A DNA stretch of 64,000 nt from contig SVKV01000005.1 of assembly GCA_015068305.1 (NCBI GenBank), forward strand, positions 27,637-91,636, written 5' to 3'. Source of the stretch: Oscillospiraceae bacterium. GTDB lineage: Bacteria; Bacillota; Clostridia; Oscillospirales; Oscillospiraceae. Shown piece after piece: positions 8,481 through 20,587 of this stretch. Below the pieces are notes generated by a model. The model saw only the letters and a list, made by a program, of their open reading frames with translations, did not search any database and was not told the DNA's origin. Numbering within the stretch: the stretch's first letter is position 1; each line of letters starts with the position of its first letter. Both the position numbers and the translations under genes were made by a program.

Positions 8481-9623
8481 ATGACAACTGGTATGAAACC
8501 CAAATTACTGAAAGGAATGTTGATTTCTTTCACTGCACTTATCTGTATATTTGTGGTGTTCTTGGGAGCACTTACTGTGCTCAGTCTGAAAAACGCCCGG
8601 GAGCAGATACCGGTTTTACCGGAAGCGAACATCATGAACCGGTTTGATTCAATTATTTCTGATACACTTGCAGATGCTGAAGCCGGTGCCCGCTCTGTTA
8701 GAAAACAGTTCTGGCTGGAAGAAAACGTCACAGAAGGTCCGCTTCCTGATCCGGACTGCTACGGTACCTCCGACGACCCGTCCACGCTCGGTTGGCTGCT
8801 GGAAGATGCGTCCTTTATTCTGGAGGGGCAGGATACCCTCTTTTCAACGGACATTGAACTGAAGCCGGGCAGCGAAGTCACATACTATCTGGACGAAAGT
8901 ATCTTTGCTGTTACCTGGCAGCAGCTGATCAACAATTATGTATACACCATTTCCGAGGTAAAGGTTTCACATCCGACTCAGTTCAGACGGCATCTGGCAG
9001 ACGGCATCTATAATTCCAAGAATTGTTACACCGTGGCTTTCATGTCCAAGCAGGTCAATGCGGTTGTAGGCTCCAGCGCTGATCACTACCGGGGTCGAAA
9101 ATTCGGAACGAAGGTTTATGACGGAATCGTCCGGTCAGTCAATCTTCCTCAGGAGTGTGACATATGCTATATTGACCGCAACGGCGATCTTATCCTGTCC
9201 CACCGCGGGGAGCTGATGGATATGGAAAGTGTCCAGAAGTTTGTGGACGAAAATGACATCAGTTTCAGTATTTCCTTCGGCCCGATTCTCATTGAGGACG
9301 GCGTTCGCTGCGATCCTCCCAATTATGCATTGGGTGAGATTAATGACAAATACCCCCGTGCAGCCCTGTGTCAGATGGATAACCTGCACTATCTGGTGGT
9401 CGTCGGAAATTCCGAAAAGAAGTACTTCGGCACACCGACCATCCATGATTTTGCTGAGATAATTGACACCTTTGGCTGTCAGAAAGCCTACGCAATGGAT
9501 GGCGGTAATACGGGCGCCATTTTCATGAACGGAAAAATAATCAACGTTCCCTCCCTGGGGTATGAACGAGACGTGAGTGATATTATTTACTTTTGTACCG
9601 CTGTCCCGGAGAAAACAAAATAG
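8481..9623 (+). CDS. Membrane-anchored phosphodiester glycosidase (NAGPA) domain protein, copy 1
   Basis: 380 residues. One N-terminal membrane segment (about 13-35, ISFTALICIFVVFLGALTVL) acts as signal anchor. The rest should be outside the membrane. The C-terminal two thirds carry the NAGPA fold seen in bacterial phosphodiester glycosidases: RGRKFGTKVYDG, a FGPILIEDG strand, and AMDGGNTGAIFMNG matching the D-G-G-x-S/T core. Enzymes of this family cleave a sugar from a phosphodiester-linked sugar; the substrate here is unknown. A paralogue follows 30 bp downstream. Confidence 0.85.
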   Translation: MTTGMKPKLLKGMLISFTALICIFVVFLGALTVLSLKNAREQIPVLPEANIMNRFDSIISDTLADAEAGARSVRKQFWLEENVTEGPLPDPDCYGTSDDPSTLGWLLEDASFILEGQDTLFSTDIELKPGSEVTYYLDESIFAVTWQQLINNYVYTISEVKVSHPTQFRRHLADGIYNSKNCYTVAFMSKQVNAVVGSSADHYRGRKFGTKVYDGIVRSVNLPQECDICYIDRNGDLILSHRGELMDMESVQKFVDENDISFSISFGPILIEDGVRCDPPNYALGEINDKYPRAALCQMDNLHYLVVVGNSEKKYFGTPTIHDFAEIIDTFGCQKAYAMDGGNTGAIFMNGKIINVPSLGYERDVSDIIYFCTAVPEKTK

Positions 9624-9653
9624 CGTTTAAAGTTTTTTGAAAAGAGAAATATA

Positions 9654-10781
9654 ATGACGATATTTAAAAAAATCATTTCATTGATTACATGCAGCTTCTG
9701 TATTCTCCTAACATTGGGCTTTTTATTGCTGATTCTAACCGGTAATAACAGTTCTGAAGTATCCGCTTTCGCTGCAGTAAAGAACTACGGAATTTCTGAT
9801 CGCTACGATAATTTCATCTCGAATTCCATCAGTTCTGCTGCTGAAGGTTTTATTAAGATTAAGAAAGTGTATCTGCTCAGTGACAATGACCAGGTTGCAC
9901 CGGAACCGGTTCAAAGCAATTTCGGCAAAGCCGCCGATCCCGCTTCTCTGCAATGGCTGATTGATACTGCACATCTGCAAATGGATGAACAGGAACTGCT
10001 CTTTAGCACAGAAACCCCCATCCTGCGTAATAGCGAGATCAACTATTTTCTGGATGATACAATATTTGCCGTAACCTGGAAGCAAGTAATAGATAATGCG
10101 GTATATACCATTTCTGAAGTCAAAATCGAACACCCTTCCCAGTTCCGCCGTTTTCTTTCGGGTGGTACATTCGGCTATGAACGACAATTCCTAACCAGCC
10201 AAATGGCATCCTCCGTCAATGCAGTAGTTGCTTCAGCGGGCGATTTTTACAAATACCGCGGCAGCGGAATTGTTGTATATAACGGTCAGGTAGAACGTTT
10301 CAATATGAATGATCTTGACACCTGTCTGATTGATGATCAGGGTGACTTTGTTTTTATAAAAGCAAGGGAGTTTCAAACCAAGGAAGACCTCCAGAATTAT
10401 GTCGATGAACATAACATTCGTTTTAGTCTCTGTTTTGGTCCGATTCTGGTACAGGACGGCAAAACCTGTGAACCAAGTCACTATGTTCTTGGAGAAATTA
10501 ATCAAAAATACGCGCGTTCGGCAATCTGCCAGCTTGGTCCACTCCATTATGCTATGATTACCGCAAACGGTGAAGATTATTATTATTCCTTTCCCAATAT
10601 CCATACGTTTGCAAAGGCGATCTCTGAGATGGGTATTGAAACAGCATACACCCTCGACGGTGGTCAGACTGCAACGATTGTAATGAATGATGAAGTTATC
10701 AATCATGTCAGTTACGGTGCAGAACGGTACATCAGCGATATTATCTATTTTGCAACGGCATTGCCTGACATTAATGAATAA
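9654..10781 (+). CDS. Membrane-anchored phosphodiester glycosidase (NAGPA) domain protein, copy 2
   Basis: 375 residues and the same architecture as the gene before it: signal anchor at about 8-30, then the NAGPA domain with YRGSGIVVYNG, FGPILVQDG and TLDGGQTATIVMND. The two copies align end to end, from SEINYFLDDTIFAVTWKQV near residue 125 to SDIIYFATA at the C terminus. This copy is visibly more AT-rich than its neighbour and the rest of the window, and its ribosome-binding site is weak. Probably a duplication with divergence, or one copy acquired from a related genome. A strong terminator follows. Confidence 0.85.
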   Translation: MTIFKKIISLITCSFCILLTLGFLLLILTGNNSSEVSAFAAVKNYGISDRYDNFISNSISSAAEGFIKIKKVYLLSDNDQVAPEPVQSNFGKAADPASLQWLIDTAHLQMDEQELLFSTETPILRNSEINYFLDDTIFAVTWKQVIDNAVYTISEVKIEHPSQFRRFLSGGTFGYERQFLTSQMASSVNAVVASAGDFYKYRGSGIVVYNGQVERFNMNDLDTCLIDDQGDFVFIKAREFQTKEDLQNYVDEHNIRFSLCFGPILVQDGKTCEPSHYVLGEINQKYARSAICQLGPLHYAMITANGEDYYYSFPNIHTFAKAISEMGIETAYTLDGGQTATIVMNDEVINHVSYGAERYISDIIYFATALPDINE

Positions 10782-10790
10782 ACGTATTAA

Positions 10791-10825
10791 CCGGGAAGCA
10801 ACGGATATCGTTGCTTCCCGGTTTT
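10791..10825 (+). terminator. Rho-independent terminator after the NAGPA genes
   Basis: A 13-bp perfect stem (CCGGGAAGCAACG / CGTTGCTTCCCGG) with a GATAT loop, followed by TTTT. It lies between the convergent NAGPA copy 2 and ligA. The T run is only on the plus side, so it mainly ends the plus-strand transcript. Confidence 0.9.
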
Positions 10826-10829
10826 GCCG

Positions 10830-13435
<2,606 letters not shown>

Positions 13436-13471
13436 CCCCCCGCTGGAGGATATGCAGCGCAGAAGTGTTTA

Positions 13472-15925
13472 TTACAGTTTTTTCATATGAGCAGAGGCCG
13501 TCTTAGCCATCAGCTTCTTGGTGCCGATATCGTCAAAGGCAATTTCCAGCAGCGCATCGCCGCCCATTTTCATCACCGACAGCACCATGCCTCTGCCGAA
13601 GGCTGCATGGAGCACCATATCGCCCTTGCTCAGTTCCAGATAAGAGGCCTTTGTACTCTGGGATGTAAAGACGGACTGTTCGCTGCGCTTCATGCGCTCC
13701 TTGGCGGCCAGCTCCTGCTGAGTGGGTCTGCGGGCATAATCGCCGCCGACAGAACCGTAGCTGCCGGAGAAGGTCCCGCCGTAGCCGCAGTAGGATCCGG
13801 ATTCGGGGCGGACCTTGGTGCCACCCTTGAAAACCACACATTCTTCGGGAATTTCCCGGAGGAAACGGGATTTCAGCGCAGCATTGGTCCGACCGTAGAG
13901 CATTCTCTGTTTGGCATAGCAGATTGTCAGCGTCTGCTTGGCCCGGGTGATGGCCACATAGCAAAGCCGCCGTTCCTCTTCCATCTCCTCCATATCTCCG
14001 ATGGCCCGCATACCGGGGAACAAGCCGTCCTCAAAGCCAACCAGAAAAACATGGGGAAACTCCAGGCCCTTAGCGGAGTGCATGGTCATCATAACAGCCG
14101 CATCATCGCTGTCGTTATACTCCTCCAGGTCCGTGTACAGGGCGATTTCCTCCAGGAAACCGGCCAGGGTCGGAAGTTCCGCGTTTTCTGCATAGGCGTT
14201 GATGCTGGATTTCAGTTCCCGGACGTTTTCCAGTTTTGTCTTGTTCTCTTCCGTAGGCTTTCCTTCCAGCATGGCTACATAGCCGGTGCGCTGCATCACT
14301 TCGTCGTAGAATTCCGGCAGGCTGATGCCGGTGTCCAGAAGCTCCGCCAGTTCCTCGATCATGGCAGAAAACTGCATCAGCTTCATGGCAGGCTTTTCAA
14401 GAGGGCCGTAGGAATAGGGATCGGAAACCACGCTGTACAGGGGCTTTCCTTCCGCTTCAGCCAGACGGATGGCAGTTTCGATGGTCTTTGCACCCAAACC
14501 TCTGGGAGGATTGTTAATGATCCGCCGCAGCCGCAGATCGTCCGCCCGGTTATTGATGACGCACAGGTAGCTGAGCATATCCTTTATTTCAGCCCGGTCG
14601 AAGAATCGCATACCGCCGATGACCCGGTACGGAATACCATTGCGCTTCAGTGCAAATTCCAGGGCGTTGGACTGGGCATTGGTCCGGTACAAAATGGCAT
14701 AATCCTTGAAGTTTTTGCCTCTGGACCGGGAAATGATCTGACCTGCCACATAGTTTGCTTCCGCCCCTTCGTCGTAGGCTTCATAAACTGTGATGGGATC
14801 GCCGCTGCCGTTGGCTGTCCAGAGCCGTTTGCCCTTGCGCCCAAGATTATGGGCAATCACGGCATTCGCCGCATTCAGGATAGACTGGGTGGAGCGGTAG
14901 TTCTGCTCCAGACGGATAACCCGGGCACCCCGGTACTGCTTTTCAAAGCTCAGAATATTTTCAATGGTGGCGCCCCGGAACCGGTAAATACTCTGGTCGT
15001 CATCACCCACCACGCAGATATTTTCGTAACCGCCGGCCAGGAGGCTCGTCAGCAGGTACTGCACATGGTTGGTATCCTGGTACTCATCCACCAGCACATA
15101 GCGGAATTTCTTCTGGTAATACTGCCGCACATCCTCATGCTCCTGCAGCAGCCGGACGGTGACGCAGATGATGTCATCAAAATCCAGGGCATTATTGTCC
15201 TTAAGCTGCTTCTGATACCGCTGATAGGCCCTGGCGATGTGAAGAATCCGCAGATCATTGGTTTCTTCGGCCCTGCGCAGCAGATCCTCCGGGGTCGTCA
15301 GCTGGTCCTTTTCCTTGCTGATGGCATTCAGGACCACCTTGGCGGGGAAGGTCTTGTCATCCAGGCCCATATCCTTGATGATATCCTTCATGACCCGCTC
15401 AGAATCGGAGGAATCATAGATGGTAAAGCTCTTGTCATAGCCCATCCGCTCAATGTCCCGGCGCAGGATCCGGCAGCAGGCAGAGTGGAAGGTCATGGCC
15501 CAGATGTCCTGGGCTTCGGGACCCAGCATCAGCGACAGACGTTCCTTCAGCTCATTGGCAGCCTTGTTTGTAAAGGTAATGGCAATGATGCTCCAGGGAG
15601 CAGCCGGACGCAGGGCGCAGAGCCAGTCGGCCCGGTGACGGTCAAAATCGGAGGGTTCATCTCCAAGAGTCTCCAGGAAATCCACATCCTCCTGGGTCAC
15701 CGTATCGGGAATTTCATAGCTGTCCGCACCGCAGCCGAAGCGCATCAGATTGGCAATCCGGTTGATCAGCACGGTGGTTTTGCCGCTGCCGGCACCTGCA
15801 AGCAGCAGAAGCGGGCCCTCTGTAGTCAGAACGGCCTCCCGCTGCATGGCATTCAGGTTTGAAAACTGCCGGGCAATGTAGCTGCGCCGGGCAGTCAGAA
15901 ATCTCTGTTCATAGGATTCAGTCAT
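13472..15925 (-). CDS. pcrA: ATP-dependent DNA helicase PcrA/UvrD
   Basis: 817 residues from ATG 15925 (AGGTG upstream), six shorter than the track. A superfamily 1 helicase: Walker A GAGSGKTTVL near residue 50, VDEYQDTNHVQ (motif II), GDDDQSIYRFRGA (III), QNYRST (IV), TMHSAKGLEF (V) and YVAITRAK (VI). PcrA is the essential UvrD-type helicase of Firmicutes, acting in repair, rolling-circle replication and transcription-conflict removal. The C-terminal 80 residues resemble the RNA-polymerase-binding Tudor-like end. First gene of pcrA-yunB-ligA. Confidence 0.96.
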   Translation of the reverse strand: MTESYEQRFLTARRSYIARQFSNLNAMQREAVLTTEGPLLLLAGAGSGKTTVLINRIANLMRFGCGADSYEIPDTVTQEDVDFLETLGDEPSDFDRHRADWLCALRPAAPWSIIAITFTNKAANELKERLSLMLGPEAQDIWAMTFHSACCRILRRDIERMGYDKSFTIYDSSDSERVMKDIIKDMGLDDKTFPAKVVLNAISKEKDQLTTPEDLLRRAEETNDLRILHIARAYQRYQKQLKDNNALDFDDIICVTVRLLQEHEDVRQYYQKKFRYVLVDEYQDTNHVQYLLTSLLAGGYENICVVGDDDQSIYRFRGATIENILSFEKQYRGARVIRLEQNYRSTQSILNAANAVIAHNLGRKGKRLWTANGSGDPITVYEAYDEGAEANYVAGQIISRSRGKNFKDYAILYRTNAQSNALEFALKRNGIPYRVIGGMRFFDRAEIKDMLSYLCVINNRADDLRLRRIINNPPRGLGAKTIETAIRLAEAEGKPLYSVVSDPYSYGPLEKPAMKLMQFSAMIEELAELLDTGISLPEFYDEVMQRTGYVAMLEGKPTEENKTKLENVRELKSSINAYAENAELPTLAGFLEEIALYTDLEEYNDSDDAAVMMTMHSAKGLEFPHVFLVGFEDGLFPGMRAIGDMEEMEEERRLCYVAITRAKQTLTICYAKQRMLYGRTNAALKSRFLREIPEECVVFKGGTKVRPESGSYCGYGGTFSGSYGSVGGDYARRPTQQELAAKERMKRSEQSVFTSQSTKASYLELSKGDMVLHAAFGRGMVLSVMKMGGDALLEIAFDDIGTKKLMAKTASAHMKKL

Positions 15926-15980
15926 AGTTACACCTGTATACAATAAGATGCAACTATTTTACCTTATTTGCGGCAAAAAC

Positions 15981-16685
15981 TCAAGATAGAAGTTCTCTCA
16001 GATGGGCCAATGCTTTCTTTTCGATCCGGGAAACCTGTACCTGACTCACATCCAGCACCTTTGCCACCCGCTGCTGGGTCAGCCCGTGATAATACCGCAG
16101 CCGGATCACCATTCCTTCTTTCTCCTGCAGCTTTCCGATTGCCTGACTCAGAGCTATTTTTTCCACCATCCGTTCTTCCGATTCCGTATCGGTAAGAATA
16201 TGCTCCAGAGAGAATCCTTCCTCCCCGGTTTCCCGCTGGATGGATTCGGTGGCGGCAGTTGCATTCTCGGCAATGGCAATGTCTTCCGGAGAGATGCCGG
16301 TTTGCCGGGAGATTTCCAGAACCGTCGGTTCCCTGCCCAATGCAGCGGTCAAGTGATTTCTGGCAATTTTGATGGCAGTTGCCTGTTCCTTGATGCCCCG
16401 GGATACCTTAACCGCCCCGTCATCCCGGAGAAATCTTCGAATTTCCCCGGATATTTTCGGCACCGCATAGGTGGAAAACTGAGTTCCGAAGGCCGGATCA
16501 AAGCCCTCCACTGCCTTCAGAAAGCCCAGACACCCTAACTGATACAGATCCTCCAGATCGGTGCCCCGGCCCACGAAACGCCTGGCAATGGACCAGATCA
16601 GCCCCGCGTTTTCCGTAACAAGATCCTCGGATGCCCGGGGATCCCCCTGTTTTGCCCGGCGCAGAAGCTCCTCCGTGCGGCTCAT
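15981..16685 (-). CDS. sigF: Forespore sigma factor SigF
   Basis: 234 residues. Region 2 contains DLYQLGCLGFLKAVEGFDP and QFSTYAVPKI; region 4 ends in a helix-turn-helix (LTQQRVAKVLDVSQVQVSRIEKKAL). SigF is the first compartment-specific sigma factor of sporulation, active in the forespore after SpoIIAB lets go. It overlaps spoIIAB by 4 nt and ends the spoIIA operon. Identity as SigF rather than SigG rests on this gene order. Confidence 0.96.
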   Translation of the reverse strand: MSRTEELLRRAKQGDPRASEDLVTENAGLIWSIARRFVGRGTDLEDLYQLGCLGFLKAVEGFDPAFGTQFSTYAVPKISGEIRRFLRDDGAVKVSRGIKEQATAIKIARNHLTAALGREPTVLEISRQTGISPEDIAIAENATAATESIQRETGEEGFSLEHILTDTESEERMVEKIALSQAIGKLQEKEGMVIRLRYYHGLTQQRVAKVLDVSQVQVSRIEKKALAHLRELLS

Positions 16686-17113
16686 TGGCGCTGTTTGATC
16701 TTCCGGCGCATATGTACCGTCGTTCCCTTTCCCGGCTGGGAGGAGACCTCAAAGCTTGTCATAAAGCTTTCCATGATGGTAAAGCCCATGCCGCTGCGGT
16801 CTGCGCCGCCTGTTGTGAAGGCAGGTCTTCTTGCTTCTTCCAGATTGGGAATGCCCACACCCTTATCTTTGATCACGATATCCAGCACATTGTCCTTCAG
16901 CATCCGGCACCGAAGGGTAATGATCCCGAAGCCCTCTGGATAGGCATGGACGATGCAGTTGGTCACAGCCTCAGAAACCGCTGTGCGGATGTCCCCCAGT
17001 TCCTCCAGCGTCGGGTCCATCTGAGCTGCAAAGCATGCCACCGCAGACCGGGCAAAGGCTTCATTTGCAGATTTGCTGGGAAATTCCAGAATCATATAGT
17101 TTTCAAATTTCAT
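16682..17113 (-). CDS. spoIIAB: Anti-sigma F factor SpoIIAB
   Basis: 143 residues, a GHKL-type serine kinase. The N box is DIRTAVSEAVTNCIVHAYP (about 41-59), the G1 box DKGVGI, and the G2 box GADRSGMGFTIM. It holds SigF inactive and phosphorylates SpoIIAA. It overlaps spoIIAA by 4 nt at its start and sigF by 4 nt at its end, so the three proteins are likely made in fixed ratio. Confidence 0.97.
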   Translation of the reverse strand: MKFENYMILEFPSKSANEAFARSAVACFAAQMDPTLEELGDIRTAVSEAVTNCIVHAYPEGFGIITLRCRMLKDNVLDIVIKDKGVGIPNLEEARRPAFTTGGADRSGMGFTIMESFMTSFEVSSQPGKGTTVHMRRKIKQRQ

Positions 17114-17427
17114 GATACGGCCTCCTTGATTTCAACCAGTTTGTCAATTCCCGATGCCCGGAACACCCGCATGGGCTGATTTCCGATGCCGGACAGAATC
17201 AGTTTTCCTTCAATCTGGGTCATATTCCGCAGGGCATTGATCACCACAGCAATTCCGGATGAATCCACAAAAGAAACCTCCCCAAAATCCAGGACACAGA
17301 GCTCCGGGGTGTATGCTTCGATCTTGGCCGCAATTGCCTGAATATAGCCCTTGGCGCAGTGGTGGTCAATTTCTCCTGTCAGCGCCACCGTCAGCTGGCC
17401 ATTTTCAAGATAACTTGTAAAATGCAT
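17110..17427 (-). CDS. spoIIAA: Anti-anti-sigma factor SpoIIAA
   Basis: 105 residues with the STAS fold. The phosphorylatable serine lies in VDSSGIAVVINAL near residue 55-60. Unphosphorylated SpoIIAA binds SpoIIAB and frees SigF. The start ATG has AGGAGG eight bases upstream. First gene of spoIIAA-spoIIAB-sigF. The 130 bp upstream should contain a sigmaH/Spo0A-type promoter, but I could not pick out a convincing match. Confidence 0.96.
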   Translation of the reverse strand: MHFTSYLENGQLTVALTGEIDHHCAKGYIQAIAAKIEAYTPELCVLDFGEVSFVDSSGIAVVINALRNMTQIEGKLILSGIGNQPMRVFRASGIDKLVEIKEAVS

Positions 17428-17514
17428 GCAAATTCCTCCTTGTTGTTTTCTGCAGTTCAGTATACAGTTCGGCCGTTAGATTTACAGTCGGAAACGGGAG
17501 TTCGCAAAAAGAAA

Positions 17515-17542
17515 ACGGTGCAAACCAAATGGTTTGCACCGT
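17515..17542 (-). terminator. Terminator after valS
   Basis: A 12-bp perfect stem ACGGTGCAAACC / GGTTTGCACCGT with a 4-nt loop. On the minus strand it is followed by TTTTCTTTTT, so it ends the valS transcript and separates it from the spoIIA operon. Confidence 0.9.
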
Positions 17543-17556
17543 TAGAGATTATTTCA

Positions 17557-20202
17557 TTAACCCAGCTTTTCCATGGCAGCCAGGCTTTCTTCCAGCTGCG
17601 CGATGAGATCCGCAGTTCTGGCGGCCTTTTCACGCTCGGCGGCCACAACAGCCTCGGGAGCCCGACCAACAAACTTCTCGTTGGAAAGCTTTGCTTCCAG
17701 GGAAGCCAGGAACTTCCGGTTCTTCTCCAGTTCCTTGTTGATCCGCTCCAGCTCCTTGGCAACGTCAACCAGCTGACCCATGGGGATATAGAGCTTGGCA
17801 TCGGCGGTGGTGATGGTCACCATGCCGTCCAGGTTAGCAGGCTCTGCATCCAGGAGCTTCACCTCATCCGCATAAGCCAGCCGCTGCAGGAAGCCTTCGC
17901 CCTCAGTGAAGATCTGGGGCTTGGCCGTCAGAACGAACAGGGCTGCCTTCTTGGAGGGGGGCACGTTCATTTCGGTACGGCGGTTGCGGATGGCCCGGAT
18001 GGCATCCATCACGGACTCCATCATATCAGCCTCAGCCTTGAAGTTCAGTTCATCCTTGTACTCGGGCCACTTGGCAACGATCAGTGCATCGCCCTCGTGA
18101 GGAATGGACTGCCAGATTTCCTCGGTGATGAAGGGCATGAAGGGATGCAGCAGACGCAGCACCTGGTCCAGAACGTAAACCAGAACCTTCAGCGCAGTAT
18201 CCTTGCGGTCGGCATCGTCAGCAAAGAGTCTTGCCTTGGTCATCTCGATATACCAGTCGCAGTAGATATCCCAGATAAAGTCATAGATCTTGGAGATGGC
18301 AACACCCAGTTCATACTTATCCATGTTCTCGGTGACTTCTGCGATGAGGGTATTCAGCTTGCTGAGCACCCACTTATCGGCAATTTCCAGCTTTTCGGCT
18401 GCGGGCAGCTCGTTCTTGGCATCCTCAGGCAGGTTCATCAGCACATAGCGGGATGCGTTCCACAGCTTATTGGCAAAGTTGCGCATGGCTTCGCAGCGCT
18501 CCACATAGAAGCGCATATCGTTGCCGGGGCTGTTGGAAGAAACCATGTTCATGCGCAGGGCATCGCAGCCGTACTTGTCGATCATTTCCAGAGGATCAAT
18601 GCCGTTACCGAGAGACTTACTCATCTTCCGGCCCTGATTGTCACGGACCAGACCGTGAATCAGAACGGTGTGGAAGGGGGTCTTACCGGTATGCTCGCAG
18701 CCGGAGAAGATCATTCTGGCAACCCAGAAGAAAATGATGTCATAGCCGGTGACCAGCACGTCGGTGGGATAGAAATAGTCCAGATCCTCAGTTTTGCCGG
18801 GCCAGCCCAGAGTCTCGAAGGGCCACAGGGCAGAGCTGAACCAGGTATCCAGCACGTCCTCTTCCCGGGTGATCTTGGTGCTGCCGCACTTCTGGCAGGT
18901 GCAAATATCATCACGGGAGACGGAAATATGGCCGCAGTCAGCACAGGTCCAGGCAGGAATCTGATGACCCCACCACAGCTGACGGGAGATGCACCAGTCA
19001 CGGACATTCTCCATCCAGTTCATATAGGTCTTGGAGAAGCGGTCGGGAACAAACTTGGTCTCGCCTTCCTTCACCACACGGATGGCTTCCTCTGCCAGGG
19101 GCTTCATCTTCACGAACCACTGGGCGGAGATAATGGGCTCCACATCCTTGTGGCAGCGGTAGCAGGTACCCACATTGTGGGCGTGGTCTTCGATCTTGAC
19201 CAGGTAGCCCTGCTCTTCCAGATCAGCGACGATGGCCTTACGGGCATCGTAACGGTCCATACCCTCGTACTTGCCGCCAAACTCGTTGACAACACCGTTG
19301 TCGTTCAGCACACGGATGACTTCCAGATTGTGCCGCAGGCCCACTTCAAAGTCGTTGGGGTCATGGGCGGGAGTCATCTTGACGCATCCGGTACCGAATT
19401 CCATCTCGGCATAATCATCGGCAACGACAGGAATTTCCTTGTTCACCAGGGGCAGAATGACCTTCTTACCCACGATGTCCTTATACCGCTCATCGTTGGG
19501 GTTGACGCAGACACCGGTATCGCCCAGCATGGTCTCGGGACGGGTGGTTGCAACCACCACTTCGCCGGAGCCGTCAGCCAGAGGATAACGGATATGCCAC
19601 AGGTGACCGGGCTTATCCACGTACTCAACCTCTGCATCGGACAGTGCGGTAACACAGTTGGGGCACCAGTTGATAATCCGGCTACCCTTGTAAATGAGGC
19701 CCTTCTCATACAGGGAAACGAAGACTTCCCGGACAGCCTTGGAGCAGCCTTCATTCATGGTAAATGCGCTGCGGTCCCAATCGCAGGAGGCACCCAGCTT
19801 CTTCTGCTGTTCCACAATCCGGTTGCCGTACTTGTTCTTCCAGTCCCAGACCCGCTCCAGGAACTTCTCGCGGCCCAGGTCATACCGGCTCAGGCCTTCC
19901 TTCACCCGCAGTTCTTCCTCAACCTTAATCTGGGTTGCAATACCTGCATGGTCAACACCGGGAATCCACAAAGCGTTGTAGCCCTGCATCCGCTTGAAAC
20001 GGATCAGCGTATCCTGCAGCGTTGCGTCCATGGCGTGACCCATGTGCAGCTGGCCGGTGACATTGGGAGGGGGCATGACGATGGTGAAGGGCTTCTTGCT
20101 GCGGTCCACCTCCGCATGGAAGTAGCCGCCTTTCTGCCACATGTCATAGATACGGGACTCCACCTGCTGGGGCTCGTAGATCTTCGGCAGTTCTCTTGCC
20201 AT
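17557..20202 (-). CDS. valS: Valyl-tRNA synthetase
   Basis: 881 residues, full length class I synthetase. The HIGH-type motif appears in [16 protein letters not shown] near residue 45-55, and KMSKS as [11 protein letters not shown] near residue 525. An editing domain lies between, and a C-terminal coiled coil ([13 protein letters not shown]) ends the protein. Two CxxC pairs (YRCH, CADCG/CQKCG) are seen in bacterial ValRS. It charges tRNA-Val. Expression is set by the valine T-box directly upstream. Confidence 0.97.
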   Translation of the reverse strand: MARELPKIYEPQQVESRIYDMWQKGGYFHAEVDRSKKPFTIVMPPPNVTGQLHMGHAMDATLQDTLIRFKRMQGYNALWIPGVDHAGIATQIKVEEELRVKEGLSRYDLGREKFLERVWDWKNKYGNRIVEQQKKLGASCDWDRSAFTMNEGCSKAVREVFVSLYEKGLIYKGSRIINWCPNCVTALSDAEVEYVDKPGHLWHIRYPLADGSGEVVVATTRPETMLGDTGVCVNPNDERYKDIVGKKVILPLVNKEIPVVADDYAEMEFGTGCVKMTPAHDPNDFEVGLRHNLEVIRVLNDNGVVNEFGGKYEGMDRYDARKAIVADLEEQGYLVKIEDHAHNVGTCYRCHKDVEPIISAQWFVKMKPLAEEAIRVVKEGETKFVPDRFSKTYMNWMENVRDWCISRQLWWGHQIPAWTCADCGHISVSRDDICTCQKCGSTKITREEDVLDTWFSSALWPFETLGWPGKTEDLDYFYPTDVLVTGYDIIFFWVARMIFSGCEHTGKTPFHTVLIHGLVRDNQGRKMSKSLGNGIDPLEMIDKYGCDALRMNMVSSNSPGNDMRFYVERCEAMRNFANKLWNASRYVLMNLPEDAKNELPAAEKLEIADKWVLSKLNTLIAEVTENMDKYELGVAISKIYDFIWDIYCDWYIEMTKARLFADDADRKDTALKVLVYVLDQVLRLLHPFMPFITEEIWQSIPHEGDALIVAKWPEYKDELNFKAEADMMESVMDAIRAIRNRRTEMNVPPSKKAALFVLTAKPQIFTEGEGFLQRLAYADEVKLLDAEPANLDGMVTITTADAKLYIPMGQLVDVAKELERINKELEKNRKFLASLEAKLSNEKFVGRAPEAVVAAEREKAARTADLIAQLEESLAAMEKLG

Positions 20203-20244
20203 AATTTGTTATCTCCTTTTGTTTGAGTATTTTCTGTCAGGACG

Positions 20245-20476
20245 GAACTAAAAAAGCCCCGAAGCATAGCTTCAGGGCGAAAATTCCGCGGTACCACCTG
20301 ACTTCCCGAATAAACGGGCACTCAAACGCTGTAACGGGCTGACCCGGTCTTCCCTACTATCCTTTCAGAAAAACAGCTCCGGGGCGACAAACCGTTCAAC
20401 CCATTACCGCCTTGCACCGACCGGCGGCTCTCTGAAACAGGTTTTGAGCGGAAACTCCCCTTCTATGCCTTTAACT
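20245..20476 (-). promoter_or_regulatory. T-box riboswitch, valine (GUC specifier), upstream of valS
   Basis: The minus strand carries the invariant T-box AGGTGGTACCGCG (plus 20286-20299) followed by a terminator stem GCCCTGAAGC/GCTTCGGGGC and TTTTTT (20249-20279). Stem I shows the CAGAGAGCCGCCGGTCGGTG region. In the specifier-loop position, aligned against the tyrosine T-box at 30.7 kb, stands GUC (plus 20386-20388), a valine codon. Uncharged tRNA-Val should pair with this codon and with the T-box bulge and allow read-through into valS. Confidence 0.93.
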
Positions 20477-20482
20477 TAGGAT

Positions 20483-20511
20483 AAGTTACCATATTTTCTG
20501 AGGAATGTCAA
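20483..20511 (-). promoter_or_regulatory. SigmaA promoter of the valS T-box transcript
   Basis: On the minus strand TTGACA (20506-20511) is separated by 17 nt from TAACTT (20483-20488). The -35 is perfect and the -10 poor. It lies back to back with the promoter of the plus-strand glycosyltransferase gene. Confidence 0.65.
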
Positions 20512-20524
20512 CACTTTTTCCGTG

Positions 20525-20553
20525 TTGACGCGGCTCCAAAAAGGGAATATAAT
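20525..20553 (+). promoter_or_regulatory. SigmaA promoter of the glycosyltransferase-pepP pair
   Basis: TTGACG (20525-20530), a 17-nt spacer and a perfect TATAAT (20548-20553), with the gene start 35 nt downstream. A strong housekeeping promoter. Confidence 0.8.
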
Positions 20554-20587
20554 ATACTATATTTTCCAAAAACGCGAGGCAATTGTT

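Noticed and set aside
13487-15862. 791-aa plus-strand ORF
   Set aside because: Antisense shadow of pcrA.
17359-20226. 955-aa plus-strand ORF
   Set aside because: Antisense shadow of valS; same composition bias, no family match.
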